A stretch of 64,000 bases of DNA from Lantana camara (lineage: Eukaryota; Streptophyta; Magnoliopsida; Lamiales; Verbenaceae). Below the pieces are notes generated by a model that was given only the letters and a program-made list of their open reading frames with translations, was not told the origin of the DNA and did no database searches. Shown piece by piece: positions 10,472 to 22,916 of the stretch. The first letter of the stretch is position 1. The number at the start of each line of letters is the position of its first letter. The stretch covers positions 14,095,001-14,159,000 of the forward strand of contig CM074856.1 in NCBI GenBank assembly GCA_037501455.1. The letters run 5' to 3'. The position numbers and the translations under genes are program-made.

Positions 10472-13400
10472 ATGGTGCAGTGCTTAGACGGATTGAAACA
10501 TTTGCTTTCTGCTGTTGTAAATTGCTGTGACTCTGAGATATACAAACAACCGGGCCTTCAAAATCCTGAAGCTCTAGCGAGGGAAACAGTTTGTATGTCA
10601 TTATTTTATTGTTTGAACTTTTCTAAGTGGGACCGGGAGAGTGCATTTTATTTGGAATATATTAAACCCATAAAATAAGAACATAAGAACAATAACAATC
10701 CAGATACAAGAGAAATCATATGCTTGATTAGTAGACAGTAAAACAAGCAAAATGAACCAAAATAGTGGAAGGTTGATCTTGCTGCATTTTTTCGCGTTTA
10801 TTTCTTAAGAGGTGGCATGTTTAAATTCTTCTGAAACTAATCTTGGAAAATCTGATTTTGTTCTTGGGGTTTGTAATTAAAGTTTTCTTGTCCATAACCA
10901 ACAATAGTATCTTTTATGGCCATTTGATCTAATTGTCTAATTGACAAATGTAATACAATGATTGACTTTACAGTTCATGATCTAAATGAGAGCATATGAG
11001 ATATGAAACAAACAAACATAAATAAAATATATTAAAAATTATGGTGAACATGCTCTTATAGGTTGATAATTTGCTTTCAATAAAGGATTATTTTTGGTAT
11101 AAACTCACAAATTAAACTGGTGGAGTAGATTTCTTAAAAAATTTAGGCTTGCAGAGTGAAACTGGATGTGGGCATTGGTCTGGTTTTTATGGTATCTGAT
11201 ATTATGGGTTGATACCTAGGTGTCCAGGTTGTTTAATTGATTCGAGAATAATCAGTAAACTCTTTCCTGACGATTGACAGGGACATCGTTTATAGTAATT
11301 TTGTCAAAAAGCAAGGACAGAAATAGTTTTCAAGTGGAATTCAAAGATTAGTTCTTTTTTTTTCTTCCTGGATATCTTGCAGTGTACCTACTTCTTATGT
11401 TAGGGGACTGAGGATCAATCTTTATTCCTCCTAGAGCCTACTAACTATACACAGTTTTCGCACAGGAAGGATTACAAATGAAAGAATCGAAAGATAAGGA
11501 TAACTTTTTAGACCATATCATTATTGAGTGTTGATTTGCAACCTTCCTAGATCTGTCACAATTGCCACCGTTTCCACCCCCAGAAAGAAATGTTAATGAT
11601 GTACGGGTTGCAAAAACTGAACAAATGTGGATATCTACTTAATTTACTATTTGTTAACTAGACCCCTGTTCTTGGTGTCATCTGCCTATCCTGATTTGTT
11701 TCAACTTGAACAAGAGGATTTGTTTTTCATTAACACAAAAGGATAGGGAATTTACCATTTCAAAAAATTGAGCAAGTGAATAGTATAGTACTTTTTAGCT
11801 CTGAAAAAGCGTCTTTTGCTTGCTTACCCTGTTTCGTGACTCTTTTGTTTTTCACTAGCTTACCCCTGCTATTTTTATGTGAAATAAGGAAAAGTTAGTA
11901 TAGTGAATTGCATAAGTAGCATCTTGCAGTATGTATCAATTATTTGATTCTATATTTCCTTAGATCTTGGATCGGCAGTAATTAGCCCTTTTCTTTTCTG
12001 TCTTTTTCATACTCTGATGCAGTCAGTGTCAGTGAAATCGAAGCGTTGTATGAATTATTCAAAAAGATCAGTAGCGCTGTAATCGATGACGGCCTGATTA
12101 ACAAGGTAATGAATTCTTTTTATTAGGTTATCATGATGTTCTACGTGAGCTTATTTACGTGTACTGCATTTCATCTATTGTTACTAGTTCACCTACTGGA
12201 TCGTAATTTCTTATCTCTGCCACTTGCATATTCATTTCCAGGAAGAGTTCCAGCTTGCACTGTTTAAGACAAACAAAAAGGAGAGTTTATTTGCTGACAG
12301 GGTTAGTTTTCCTGCGCCAAATACTGCAAATTCCTTAAAATTATCGGACAGGGTTAGTTTTCATGAACCAAATACTAAAAATTGCCTACACATATCCTAT
12401 CTCTATGGATTTTTCCTTAAAAATGAATACCAGCTGAAGTATAACTCACCCAGGCTTTATAAATGTTTGAGTGGGTTAGTCCAACTACATATCACCTATA
12501 ATTTCCATGCATCTTGGACTCTGTACCCTCCTACATCTCTTACCTTTTGTTATACTCCTTAGGTATTTGATTTGTTTGATACAAAACATAACGGGATATT
12601 GGATTTTGAAGAGTTTGCACGTGCCCTTTCGGTATTTCACCCAAATGCTCCAATTGATGACAAGATTGATTGTAAGTATCATCTTCTTGTCAAGGTTGGT
12701 TTTTATGTTGGTGGCGTTTGTGTTCTGTTCTAACCTCTGACAGATTTTGTATTCACTAATGTACGTAATCATGTTCGAAGCTTAAGAGTTAAGGATATTA
12801 CAAATTCTGAATAGCATCTGCAGTTCTTTAATCTTTTATTTTCTGGCAAAATTTTTGTTCCTTTGTTGGTTTTTCTTTTTTCATTTACTTGTCCTTTTTA
12901 CCTGCCAATAGCTCAGAGCTAATTGCATCTGATTTTGTTTTTAAAGTTAGTAATGCCAAATTTTCACCGTTACAGTTTCATTCCAATTATATGATCTCAA
13001 GCAGCAAGGATTCATTGAAAGACAGGAGGTAAACCTTTATTTCCTTGAAGAAAAAACCAACAGAAATGAAGTTTTGGAGAGTTGAGATCTATAAGATTGA
13101 TTCACCTCTTATAACTGCTGTTATATAATTGCAATAATGTTCTTTATTCTTATTTTATGTTTCCTGGAAGTTCCTTTCTCCGAAGATGGTACTTCTAGTT
13201 TGAATACGGATGCTTTTGGATGGTGTAGTTTATATTATGCAACGTGCTTCAATAATATTAACTTTTAGCAGCTTTTGGCTTGATTTACTACACCCTGATA
13301 TTATTGGGACAAGGAAATTATCTATACTATTATATGAAGCGTCAGGGCCCATTCTGGTGTCATGGACTCTTGGTCTCTTTTCTTTTTTATTTATTTATTT

Positions 13401-15333
13401 ATTTTATTTCATAACTCCCACGTCTTTCTAACTTCTTTTTTCTCTCTCATCATTTCAACTCTTTTCTTTTCTTTTTTATATAATTTTTATCTCTTTTTAC
13501 TTATGTTTTTAATTTTTAATTTTAATTATTAATATGACACCATCTTATGCTATTTATTTATCGTAATTTAGTTATTATATTAAAAAAAATTATAGAATAT
13601 ATATTAAAAAAAAAAAAATTTAATATATCTAAATACTAATAATTTTTTATTTGCACATGCATCGAATGTGCGGAATTGCTAGTAGATAATTATGCATCAA
13701 GGATACATAAAGAAGTTATTTTGTGGATTTAGCTTCTCACATGGCTTGGTTGTGTGTTACCAATTTCAAGAAAACCGTGATTTAATCTGTTTGGTGATTT
13801 AATCTGTTTGATGCTTATTTGTTGTGAAGATCTTAATCTTTTCTAAACATGCTTAGTGGTGCATCTGGATGTTAGGCAAAATCTGCCCTTGAAATGCTCA
13901 TGCTACTTGATAGCTACAAATCAGCATGCACTTGTGGAGCTATATATGCACAGATATATGTAGGATATACTTGTGTGCATATGCATGCTGATTTCATATA
14001 TACGTACACACACATGACTTTATGTGTAGAACATACATATATCCAGATTTGAAGTTCGTCTTGTAATTCACAATTATTTCATGTAGTACCTGTAATCTCT
14101 TGTAGTATTTGGATCATGATCACTCCTTGGTTACTGTAGGTTAAGCAAATGGTGGTTGCCACACTGGCTGAATCTGGCATGAACCTCGCGGATGATGTTA
14201 TAGAGAGTATCATCAACAAGGTGGCACTCCTAGCATTTTTCTTATTCATATTTAATTCATTTGATGTTAAATAAGAGTTCTGTAACAGTTCCCTTTATTT
14301 CTCCATTTGCATTTAAGCAAAAAATAATATTATTCTGTTGTTTAAATGTTTGAAAGAACTGGTGTCAAAATAAATAGGGAACTAAATGCAACAGGTTTTG
14401 ACAATAGATGGTTACACTAATTCTATGATTCCCCATAAGTTATGGCTGTCCCACAGTGGTGAGGTTGGTTGTGTATCCATTTAATTACTCAGAGAACTGC
14501 ATGATACACACACACATAGTTGCTAATTACCGTACAATATGAATCTTGTAAATGACTAAATGCTATCCTGGAGGGCCCTAGATCTTCTTTTGTGTAAGGA
14601 GTGAATTCAACTCATAACCACAATGACTTTGAACTACAGTGTTATGATTGATGATGGGCCTCAAAGATCTTATGTTGATTGTGATAACAAATGGTTTATT
14701 GATAAGACCCATCACAAGGAAAAAGAGAAACCGTCTAAGGTGCAGTACGTTAGTCATGCAGGTGCCTTTGGAATTTGGATACTGCATAACTGCATATTAC
14801 ACAATACATTTGAAACACCATGTATTGATCCCTTGTTGTATTAATATTACCCAGGAAATTTATTTTATTGTTTCATAATTTTGTTCTCAACCAACTTCTT
14901 CAAATCCATGCTGGGAAGCAAACGCTATAATCTGAGTCATTATAACCCCACTTGGTTTCAGACATTTGAGGAAGCCGATACCAAACACGATGGGAAGATC
15001 GACAAAGAAGAGTGGAGGAGCCTCGTGATGCGACATCCATCTCTTTTAAAGAATATGACCCTTCAATACCTCAAGTAAGTTTATCATCCATCTACACTGT
15101 CATCTACCATCACTTTTTCATTCAACCTAGTTAGGAATCGGTGGCTCTCTGAAGGTCCCAAATGAGATTAATTGAAATATTGATGCTTTAGTTTGTCCAT
15201 TTAATTTATTGGTTTCTTTGCTTCAGAATATTGTTATGCATGTAATCCATGAATCTAACAATTTTCCATTGGCAGAGACATTACCACCACGTTCCCCAGC
15301 TTCGTGTTTCATTCTCAAGTCGATGACACCTAA
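10472..15333 (+). CDS. CBL3: calcineurin B-like calcium sensor, CBL2/CBL3 type
   Basis: Eight coding exons: 10472-10592, 12023-12105, 12242-12301, 12563-12671, 12976-13028, 14140-14220, 14962-15074 and 15276-15333, giving 225 residues. CBLs are EF-hand Ca2+ sensors that bind and activate CIPK kinases. The CBL2/CBL3 group acts at the vacuolar membrane. Visible features are an N-terminus [10 protein letters not shown] with Cys4, Cys18 and Cys19 (S-acylation type targeting), four EF-hands (about residues 45-75, 90-115, 127-150 and 170-195; the second loop is [12 protein letters not shown], the fourth [12 protein letters not shown]), and the C-terminal TFPSFVF motif phosphorylated by CIPKs. All junctions are GT-AG and the frame closes across every exon. 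CBL2 and CBL3 are nearly identical, so the exact ortholog is not certain. Intron 5 contains a Helitron. Exon 3 ends inside a tandem duplication that offers a second donor. Confidence 0.93.
12296..12400 (+). repeat. 51-bp tandem duplication across the CBL exon 3/intron 3 junction
   Basis: A unit beginning GACAGGGTTAGTTTTC occurs at 12296 and again at 12347 (period 51). It carries the last bases of exon 3 and the donor GTTAGT. Both donors (after 12301 and after 12352) have the same sequence. The added 51 bases hold 17 codons without a stop. Confidence 0.9.
13321..13683 (+). mobile_element. short non-autonomous Helitron in CBL intron 5
   Basis: The 5' end reads TCTATACTATTATATGAAGC after an A, matching the typical plant Helitron TC start. 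The 3' end has a GC-rich hairpin (GCACAT at 13653-13658 pairing with ATGTGC at 13666-13671) followed within 12 bases by CTAGT. There is no terminal inverted repeat or coding capacity. The base after CTAGT is A rather than the expected T. Confidence 0.75.
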
Positions 15334-15619
15334 GACGGACACACTTCTGGTTGCAACTCGTCGATGGCGTGGGTTTCCGAATTTGGACCGGGTGTCGGTT
15401 CTCTGTGGAAAGGTCTACCAAAGAAAAGCTTGCTTGCGCCCTATAGACTGCAGAGCTGAAAATGTTGAATTCTTTTGTCCCTTGACTATGTGACCAATTT
15501 GTTGGGTTTATATTTCCTTGTCCAGAGACAAACATTTGATTGATTATGATAGAGCATATATGAATTGTATGTAATATTTTTGGGTTTGTGAAAATGCTGA
15601 ATTAAATTAAGGCTATGTC

Positions 15620-15793
15620 TGCACTTTTGTGTTTTCCTAGGGAGAGCTTAGTCATGCTTGTGGGTCCCAATACTGTCTGAGAAGGACATATGCTTTAGCT
15701 TCTGAAACTTCATAATGGGTCAATAATGCTGAATTGGAAATGCTGATCTCATCTTCATCACTGTAACTGATGGGAAATATTACCTTATTATAG

Positions 15794-15824
<31 letters not shown>

Positions 15825-17250
15825 GAAAAACGAGAAGATTTACCTTATTTTAGTGGTGTGTTTCCGACCAATGTTGGAATAATAATCACCTACAAAATGA
15901 TGCAGTCATGATTAACTTTAAGTTCAATTCGCACGGCAAAGAATTGTACTGGGAATGGAGCAAGCAAGAATTGTACTGGGAATGGACGGAGAGACTATTC
16001 TATTTATTACTTAGGTGTGTTTTTCGAACTTTTGCTTTTATATCCAGCTTGACCATTAGAATATTATTAACTGTCCACCTAAAATGTACGGATACTTTTA
16101 GAAATATTATTTTATCATGACAATTAAATGTTCGTATTTGATATCGTGTTCGACACTCCTCAAGTGAGAAATTTAAGAAAAAGTTTGTATTGTCATATCC
16201 GTGTCATGTATTAATACATGATAGATGTCCACTAAATTAAAACTAGAGAAATTGAAAAATTACCTGGTTACACTTTTTATTCTCTCTTCAAGTAAAAGTC
16301 TCATTCTTCTTTTTTATGCAATCTTTCTCACATCAAATTTTTAGCAATAAATTTTTAATTTTTAGCATATCTATACATATAAAAGAATAGACTGTTTTAA
16401 GCATATCTATACGTATCAAAGAAAACTTTAAAAGAGATGGAGAAGAAAAACATATTATGAAAACATTACATAAAAGCAGAAATAGAAGAGATAAGAAACA
16501 AGAAAACATAAGAGAGAGCAAAGAAGGATAAAAGTCCAATAGAGATTAAAACGATCTTCAATTCAATTCCAACATTGTTTTATACTTTTATTTTATTATT
16601 ATTTTTTTAATACATATCCCCAAATGATATTTGAACTTGAGTCACTATACGGTAGAAAACAACTTGAACTAACCCCCTATTAATAGAATAAATAGATATT
16701 TCTCATATGAAATCAATCTTCAATTTTTACAATAAAAGATAATTAAGTAAAATTGATATCTTCTCAGCGTGAAAGCGACAAACCACTTACCAATCATACA
16801 TAAATAAAAATATTCCGTAAATTTTAAGGAAAAAGAGAAAAGAAAGAGGGTTTATGAAAAATGATGAAAATGTCCATAAAATTTGAGGAAGAAGAGAGAA
16901 AGGAAACGATTGGTTATTTGAATAGAAATAACGAATGTAATTGAAAAAAACAAAAAGAGTATAGAAAAATTCTCATTCCGTCTTGAATTAACGTTAAAAA
17001 AGAGAAGAATCCTCTCTGTCAGAGCGTTATGAATTAACGAGTATAACAGAAAAGATTGTTAAGTAATTAACCTTAAGAGAAAAGAAGAATCCTCTACTCA
17101 GTTTTTTTTAACGGAGATTCAAGAGTGTAGCACAAGATTGAGCGGAAACTATTTTATTTATTTATTTGTTTTTAAAATAAGAAAAGAAAAGAGTATTTTA
17201 AATTAGGGGAAAATTAGAGTCAGGCCCCTGCACTATTAGTCAATTACTGC
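15620..17250. other. AT-rich intergenic region between CBL and NRPD4/E4
   Basis: No gene recognised. It holds a poly-A run of 26 at 15795-15820 and a short direct repeat around GAATTGTACTGGGAATGGA (15942 and 15969). The last 150 bases lead into the NRPD4/E4 leader. Confidence 0.6.
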
Positions 17251-17259
17251 TACTGTTTA

Positions 17260-17358
17260 TTTATTGGCAAAAGTTGTACCTGCACTTGCAGACCGCCCCT
17301 TTAAACCCCCGCCGTAGACCACCGCTGGTTTCGTCTTCCGCTGCCATTCTTTTTCTCG
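17260..17358 (+). other. presumed 5' UTR exon of NRPD4/E4
   Basis: A GC-richer stretch ends at a good donor (TTCTCG|GTAAGA). The next exon would start at 17572 after acceptor TTTTTAG, 19 bases before the ATG at 17591. Confidence 0.45.
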
Positions 17359-17590
17359 GTAAGAATTTATGCATGCTACGAATGTCGTTTGTTTTTCCCT
17401 CTTCCGGGGTTCTTTTTGAATTTCTCTGAAAAATTCTGGTGAAGATCTCTGGTGTTTGTGAAGCCCATGTTCCACTCTTTGGTTTTGCATGTCGAATTAG
17501 CTGTGGCCTTTTCTGTGATGCCTTTAAATGACCTAAAAGTACATTGACCGCGCTTTATTTGTGGTTTTTAGGTGCTTTGAGGAACATAGA

Positions 17591-20500
17591 ATGGCAGAGA
17601 AAGGTGGAAAAGGGTATGTGCCGCCCAAAGGTGGGAAATCTGCTCTAAAATCATCCGGTAATTACTTCGTCTTGCAACGCTTTTTTTTGGGTCCGTGTTT
17701 TCTAATTTTTGTGTGTTCTTATTGGTGTTCTTTATGCATGTGTTTAAATGTTAACAGATTGCTGTGTTTGTGTCAATAAGTTCTTTCTTGTTTGCCCATC
17801 TTCGAGTGGAAGAAGGAAATGAATCCTTGTTTGGCCACTCTTTGGAATTCACAATTTCATCTTTTGTATTTATGAAGTTTATGCATTAGATGTTCATTTA
17901 TGCAGTCAACATTTGAAATTTTTAGGGCTATGTGTCTTAGAAACTGGTGTGGTTCTGTGTGTCAAGAATTATCAGGGCTATTCCTTAGAAACTCTAGAAC
18001 TCCTCATAGGATGTTGGTTGTTTGTGGCTAGGGTTTATGAAATGAAAGAACTCGTAAGTCATGGGACTCTTCCATGCTGATCTGCATTATAGCCAAGGCT
18101 GTGCTTAACTTTTAGGGCACCTGAAATTTAGTTCATAACTATTGTCGATTGCTGCATGAATTTCAGTCACATCTAGCTACAGAAATTTTCAATAAAAGGG
18201 ATCTGCTATCTTGTTGATCTTGTAAACATGGATGGGAGCTAAAATGGGTATTTTGACATCTTTGTTATGGAGCATTGATAAAATGCCAAACCTGGTTACA
18301 TTTGTGGGTGCCAGTTTCATTTTTGTGCTGGACCTGTTATTTATAGTGGGAATTAGTCGTACATTATATCCCGCTGAGTAAATGAATGAGATGCTTGTCC
18401 TTTGCATCAAGGCATGATCAGTATTGTAAAATAAACACTTGTAGTCCCTTTACCGCCATTTTTATGCAATTGGTTAGATTTTTTCGTTGTCTGTTTCTTA
18501 TTATTATATTATTATGTTATTTTTCACATATCCTTTCCTTAATGTGTCCTTTTGTGCAACACTATCAGTTGGGAATGGCGACAGCTCGGCAAAGTCAAAG
18601 AAAAAAGGCAAACAAGTTCAGTTTGATTCTGAAGGTTAAATTTGTCAATAATTCACTATTCTTTGAACAATATAATTCATGTTTACATGTTACGAGTAAC
18701 TTCCTCAATAAAAGAATGCCACAACTTTGTTGGATTCCTCTATTAGCTAAGGTAATCTTTTGTTTCCAAAAACTTGTAGATTCTCTTGAAATTACTACAC
18801 CCAGATCTAATGGGAAGGCCAGTACCCCAGCAGCAAAAGGTTGACTCTCTATGTATTTTATCTAGCTTTCATGTGAAACTAAGAGGCATATTTATTTGAG
18901 ACTTATGTTGATTAAAGTTGTATTCTGAACGCCTTCATATTTTATCATGGTTACCGGGTAAAAAGGTGGCAAAGGAGACAAAGGTGCAAATGGAACAAAA
19001 AAAACCACAGGAAAAGCATCGTCTCCGGGTGAGCGGCGACTCGAGGATGGTTAGTGTTTCCATTTTATGATGTTCTCTCTTTCTCTGTCATGCACACCTG
19101 CAATGTGACACACACACACACACACACAATGACACAAACAAACAAACAAATGTCTCCTTTTTCCCTTTTATTAGTAATTCATAAAGTATGCCTTAACTTG
19201 ATAAGTATTAGGAAATACCAAATTGTTTTTTGTGCTCAACAAAAATTGCCATGGTTGTAATGGAAAAGGATTAACATACTAGTGCGACCTTAAAGTATTA
19301 TTGAGATCTCTTGAAAGGGTTGCTCTTAAGTTATTTATCTCCCCATGTAATTGCTGAATGGGCAGTGGTTGCAGTATTAAAAAAGAAGAGCTCTTAATGT
19401 ATCATATCTGGTACATTGGCAGATCTTACTTCGAGGGTTTCTGACACATTCAAGCCTTGAGATAATTTAATCTCCTTTTATTTGAGTTTGCTTTGTTTGT
19501 TGTTTATGAATTTGAGGCAGGGTGCTTAACTACACCAGAGCAGGTTGTAGAGTATTTTTATATGTGAAAATTGGTTTGAATGATTACACTTGATATGTTA
19601 TTTCAGGTTATTGTTGTTCTTTACTCTCTCTAAAAGACTGATAATGAACTTGCAGAGCTTCCTCCAAACTCTGTATGTTTGATGGATTGTGAGGCAGCAG
19701 AAATCTTGCAGGGCGTCCAAGATCAGATGGTTATATTGTCTCAAGATCCAGATATAAAACTCCCAGTGTGAGTGACAATGTTAAAGATTTCATCTTCTAG
19801 TCAGTTCTTACATCCATTAGATTCCATCGAAATGCATGCAATAAGAATGAAAACGTGGATAAATTTGAATCATTGGGCTTTCACTTTTTATTAGGTCATT
19901 TGATAAAGGACTGACATATGCAAAGCGGGGCGGAAACAATGCAAAGCCTCAGACTGTGAAGAAAATACTTGAGTATCCTAATCTATTAACTATTGGTTTT
20001 CTCCTTTTACTTGTAAATGTTAGTAACCATAGATGAGATATTTTCATGTTCCCTTTTTCCAAGAATTGTTTACTGTTAACTTGGTTAGGCCTCTGAAGAA
20101 GCACGGGATTTCTGAATGTGAGGTACTTAGATGGCTAGTTACTCTGTGTGTGTGTGTGTGTGTTTCTTCCATGAGTTGGATTTAATATGGTTTTTATTGC
20201 TGCAGATTTGCCTGATTGCCAACATATGTCCTGATTCTGCGGATGAAGTTTTTGCCCTTGTCCCTGCGCTGAAGGTATTATTATATAGCATATCTTTTAG
20301 TTAGAAAAGAAATAGGAAATGTTTATTCTTCTTGTATCGTTATCTCTCTGCTTAGAATGCTTACAGTTTGCTCTTGTACATTTGGAAGGAGTAAAAATAA
20401 GTATAGAGATGTATTCTTTTGATCTATGTTTGTATTGTTTCTTGATAAACTGGCTAATCCAGGTGAGCTTTTAAGTTATTGCGTGGATGAATTGCAGTTT

Positions 20501-21157
20501 TCAACTGCATAATTATGCAAAAGGTGGCTATCCACTTTGCTTCACTTCTTTTTGCTGATTTACTTGTTATGAAGAAACGTGACTTGGACATCTAGTTTTT
20601 TTATGACTTGAAGTAATATATCATGATGTAAATAGTTGGAGACCTGTCAATGATGCATGCAACACCTACAAGTGTTGATGTTTGCTTCGTTCTAGTGGGG
20701 ACAATGTTTAGAGGAAAAAGTTCCTCTTCTTGCATTTGGATAATGAAGAAAATCTGAACCATATTGGTATAAAATCCAGAGTACGGCTTCAATAAATTCA
20801 TTTCACCTTCATCAATGCGCTTCTTTAACTATTCGTGAAGAACCTCGAGATTTTGAGTAAATCTTGATGAAAACAGTAAATCAAGCTTCCTTAATTTTTG
20901 TCTTCTTTTGTTGCCCAAAGACCAAGGTCAAGTTACTCCCCCAGTATTTATGATGTTCTAGGTTGCTCTGCGTGTTTGTTGTAAAGCTTGCTTTTTAATG
21001 TAAACATTTTGAAAGCCTTTGAAGCATGACTCTGAATTCTGATAATGATGTTCTTTTCCAGCCCAAGACAAGCGAGTTAAAGGATCCCCTCAACATTGCT
21101 TTAGCTGAACTAGCAAACCTCAGAGAGGCATTGGCTAACCTAAAAGAATCAACCTAG
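17591..21157 (+). CDS. NRPD4: DNA-directed RNA polymerases IV and V subunit 4 (RPB4-like)
   Basis: Nine coding exons: 17591-17657, 18569-18634, 18780-18839, 18966-19049, 19656-19767, 19895-19972, 20089-20122, 20206-20274 and 21062-21157, giving 221 residues. In Arabidopsis this subunit is shared by Pol IV and Pol V, the RNA polymerases of RNA-directed DNA methylation. The N-terminal 92 residues are Lys/Gly/Ser-rich and low complexity (MAEKGGKGYVPPKGGKS...), as in the Arabidopsis protein. Residues 93-221 form the RPB4-type core (LPPNSVCLMDCEAAEIL, SQDPDIKLPVSFDKGLTYAK, LEPLKKHGISECEICLIAN). The basic N-terminus separates it from the Pol II RPB4. The acceptor before exon 4 (GGGTAAAAAG) lacks a pyrimidine tract but is the only one that keeps frame. 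The last exon lies inside the tandem duplication and is repeated as a damaged copy at 27281. Confidence 0.92.
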
Positions 21158-21165
21158 GTGCTCGA

Positions 21166-21313
21166 CACTAGGATTATGGTAAGATTATTAGCTCTTGCAT
21201 TCATATTTCACTGAATACCTTTGAAACAATTAATCTTGGCACTAGGATTGTGGTAAGATCATTAGCTCTTGCATTCATATATCACTGAATACCTTTGAAA
21301 CAATTAATCTTGG
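21166..21313 (+). repeat. 74-bp tandem duplication in the NRPD4/E4 3' UTR
   Basis: A segment beginning CACTAGGATT occurs at 21166 and 21240. Unit 2 has only one copy at the corresponding place, so this duplication arose after the segmental duplication, or one copy was lost from unit 2. Confidence 0.85.
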
Positions 21314-22916
21314 CAAATCTTTTTAAACGCATGTTATTGGAATCAGGTCTGCTTAATTTGGGGCTCAGTAGACGCTTGTGAAGCTCCGATTTTGTGAAGT
21401 TACATCGTGGAACATATTTGCTAACATGCAGCAGCGCTCCTGTGGTGTGTGTATAGTGTTATGATTCTTGGCAACTGTAATTACTCGCTATTTAGATAGC
21501 AGCATCAATGTTTTTGCTGTGCCAAGGACCTCAACTATCTAACCCTTGCATTTTAGGACGCGTTTGTGTCGCAAATGCAAATGATACATTTCCAGCTTCA
21601 TGGAGTGCTGTTTGTATGCCATCATTAATTTTATTTGGTGTTTATCAAATGATGTGAAAATTTTGCTGTTAAAGAGCTTGTTTTCTGCATTCTGGATTTG
21701 GAGCTGTATCAATATGTATGTTTTCTGCAGTTTGGCTGTGTGGCAATGGAAGATGCCTTGGAGATGCATTAAGTAATAGTCTTAAGACAGGCATAAAAGA
21801 AAGAAAGAATCAAAGAAATAGTTATGTGCCTGATAATGCAGAAAAACAAAATTCTTCTCTGTTAGTCTCAAGAAGAATGTCAACATCAGTTGGAATGAAT
21901 CAAATGAATAAAGTATTTTCAAAATTGTTTTTGTTTATTTTTGAAGCCAGGATTGACTTTGGTCCTTTTTTTATTACGCGCAGATGTCAACTGCTGCTGA
22001 TCCATTATTGCTTCTGCCGCCCAAAAGTCCCCCGTTTGAAAATGGCACATCTAATATTATTATGATGATTGAGTGGGCAATTTAAAAGCACCGAAGTTTC
22101 CAAAAACATCATTTTTCTTGAATGTTCGTATCGTGCAGGGTATTGTCACGTTGGATTTAAGAAAAAAAATCATGTTGTCATGTCCATATTATCGTGTTTG
22201 TATTGGTGTCCACTACATGCAAGGGGGAAATTGAAGAAAATATTTATATCACCGTGTCCTCATTGGTATTATCATGTTTGTATCGTGGTGCAACAAGTAG
22301 ATTAATTCATGAAAAACCGCAAGAGTAGAGAATTATGAAAAAGAATTAAGGAATAAGGTATGCCTAGGAAATTTCTTCCAACCATGCGTAGAGATAAGTC
22401 CCAAATGACCAAGAATTTAAATAAAATGAAAATGAGAATGTTTTCATTGAGAGTGATAAGTGATGTTTCCTGAATGAAGTTTGGTGCAAAAAGTCAGCTT
22501 AATTCGTTAAATTAATTATTGATATTACCTGGTATAAGACGACCCTTGATGCCAAAATATAGTTGCTTTGACTTCATTCTTATTGGATGGTGGCCTTAAC
22601 TTCTAAAATTCAACTTTCTTTGCTATTAGGTAAGCATACAATTCTATCATCAGAAAATCATTTAGGAGACATTTTCTTCTTGTTTTCTTTCCAACATTGA
22701 TCTTATTTCCTCATGCAATTACATGCTCTGAGTGGGAAACTGATCAAACAGTGCTTGTTTCTGGTACAAATAAAAGGTGCAAAAGAGAGGGATTGATCAG
22801 CATACACTCTGATCAAACATTCTTTGTGTTGTGACTGCAGTTTTTGCACACTATTTGATAATTTGAAGAGATTTTTTCTGAATACGAACGCTGGTAGTGC
22901 GATATTGGTAGGCCGA

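Noticed and set aside
15209..15493. 94-codon plus-strand frame overlapping CBL exon 8
   Set aside because: It reads exon 8 in the wrong frame; the conserved CBL C-terminus is in the frame ending at 15333.
22824..22916. Upstream in-frame ATG giving RGLG copy 1 a 31-residue N-terminal extension
   Set aside because: It lies before a strong 3' splice site ending at 22840, and the myristoylation motif MGSKQSK begins at 22917. The same holds for copy 2 (29217).
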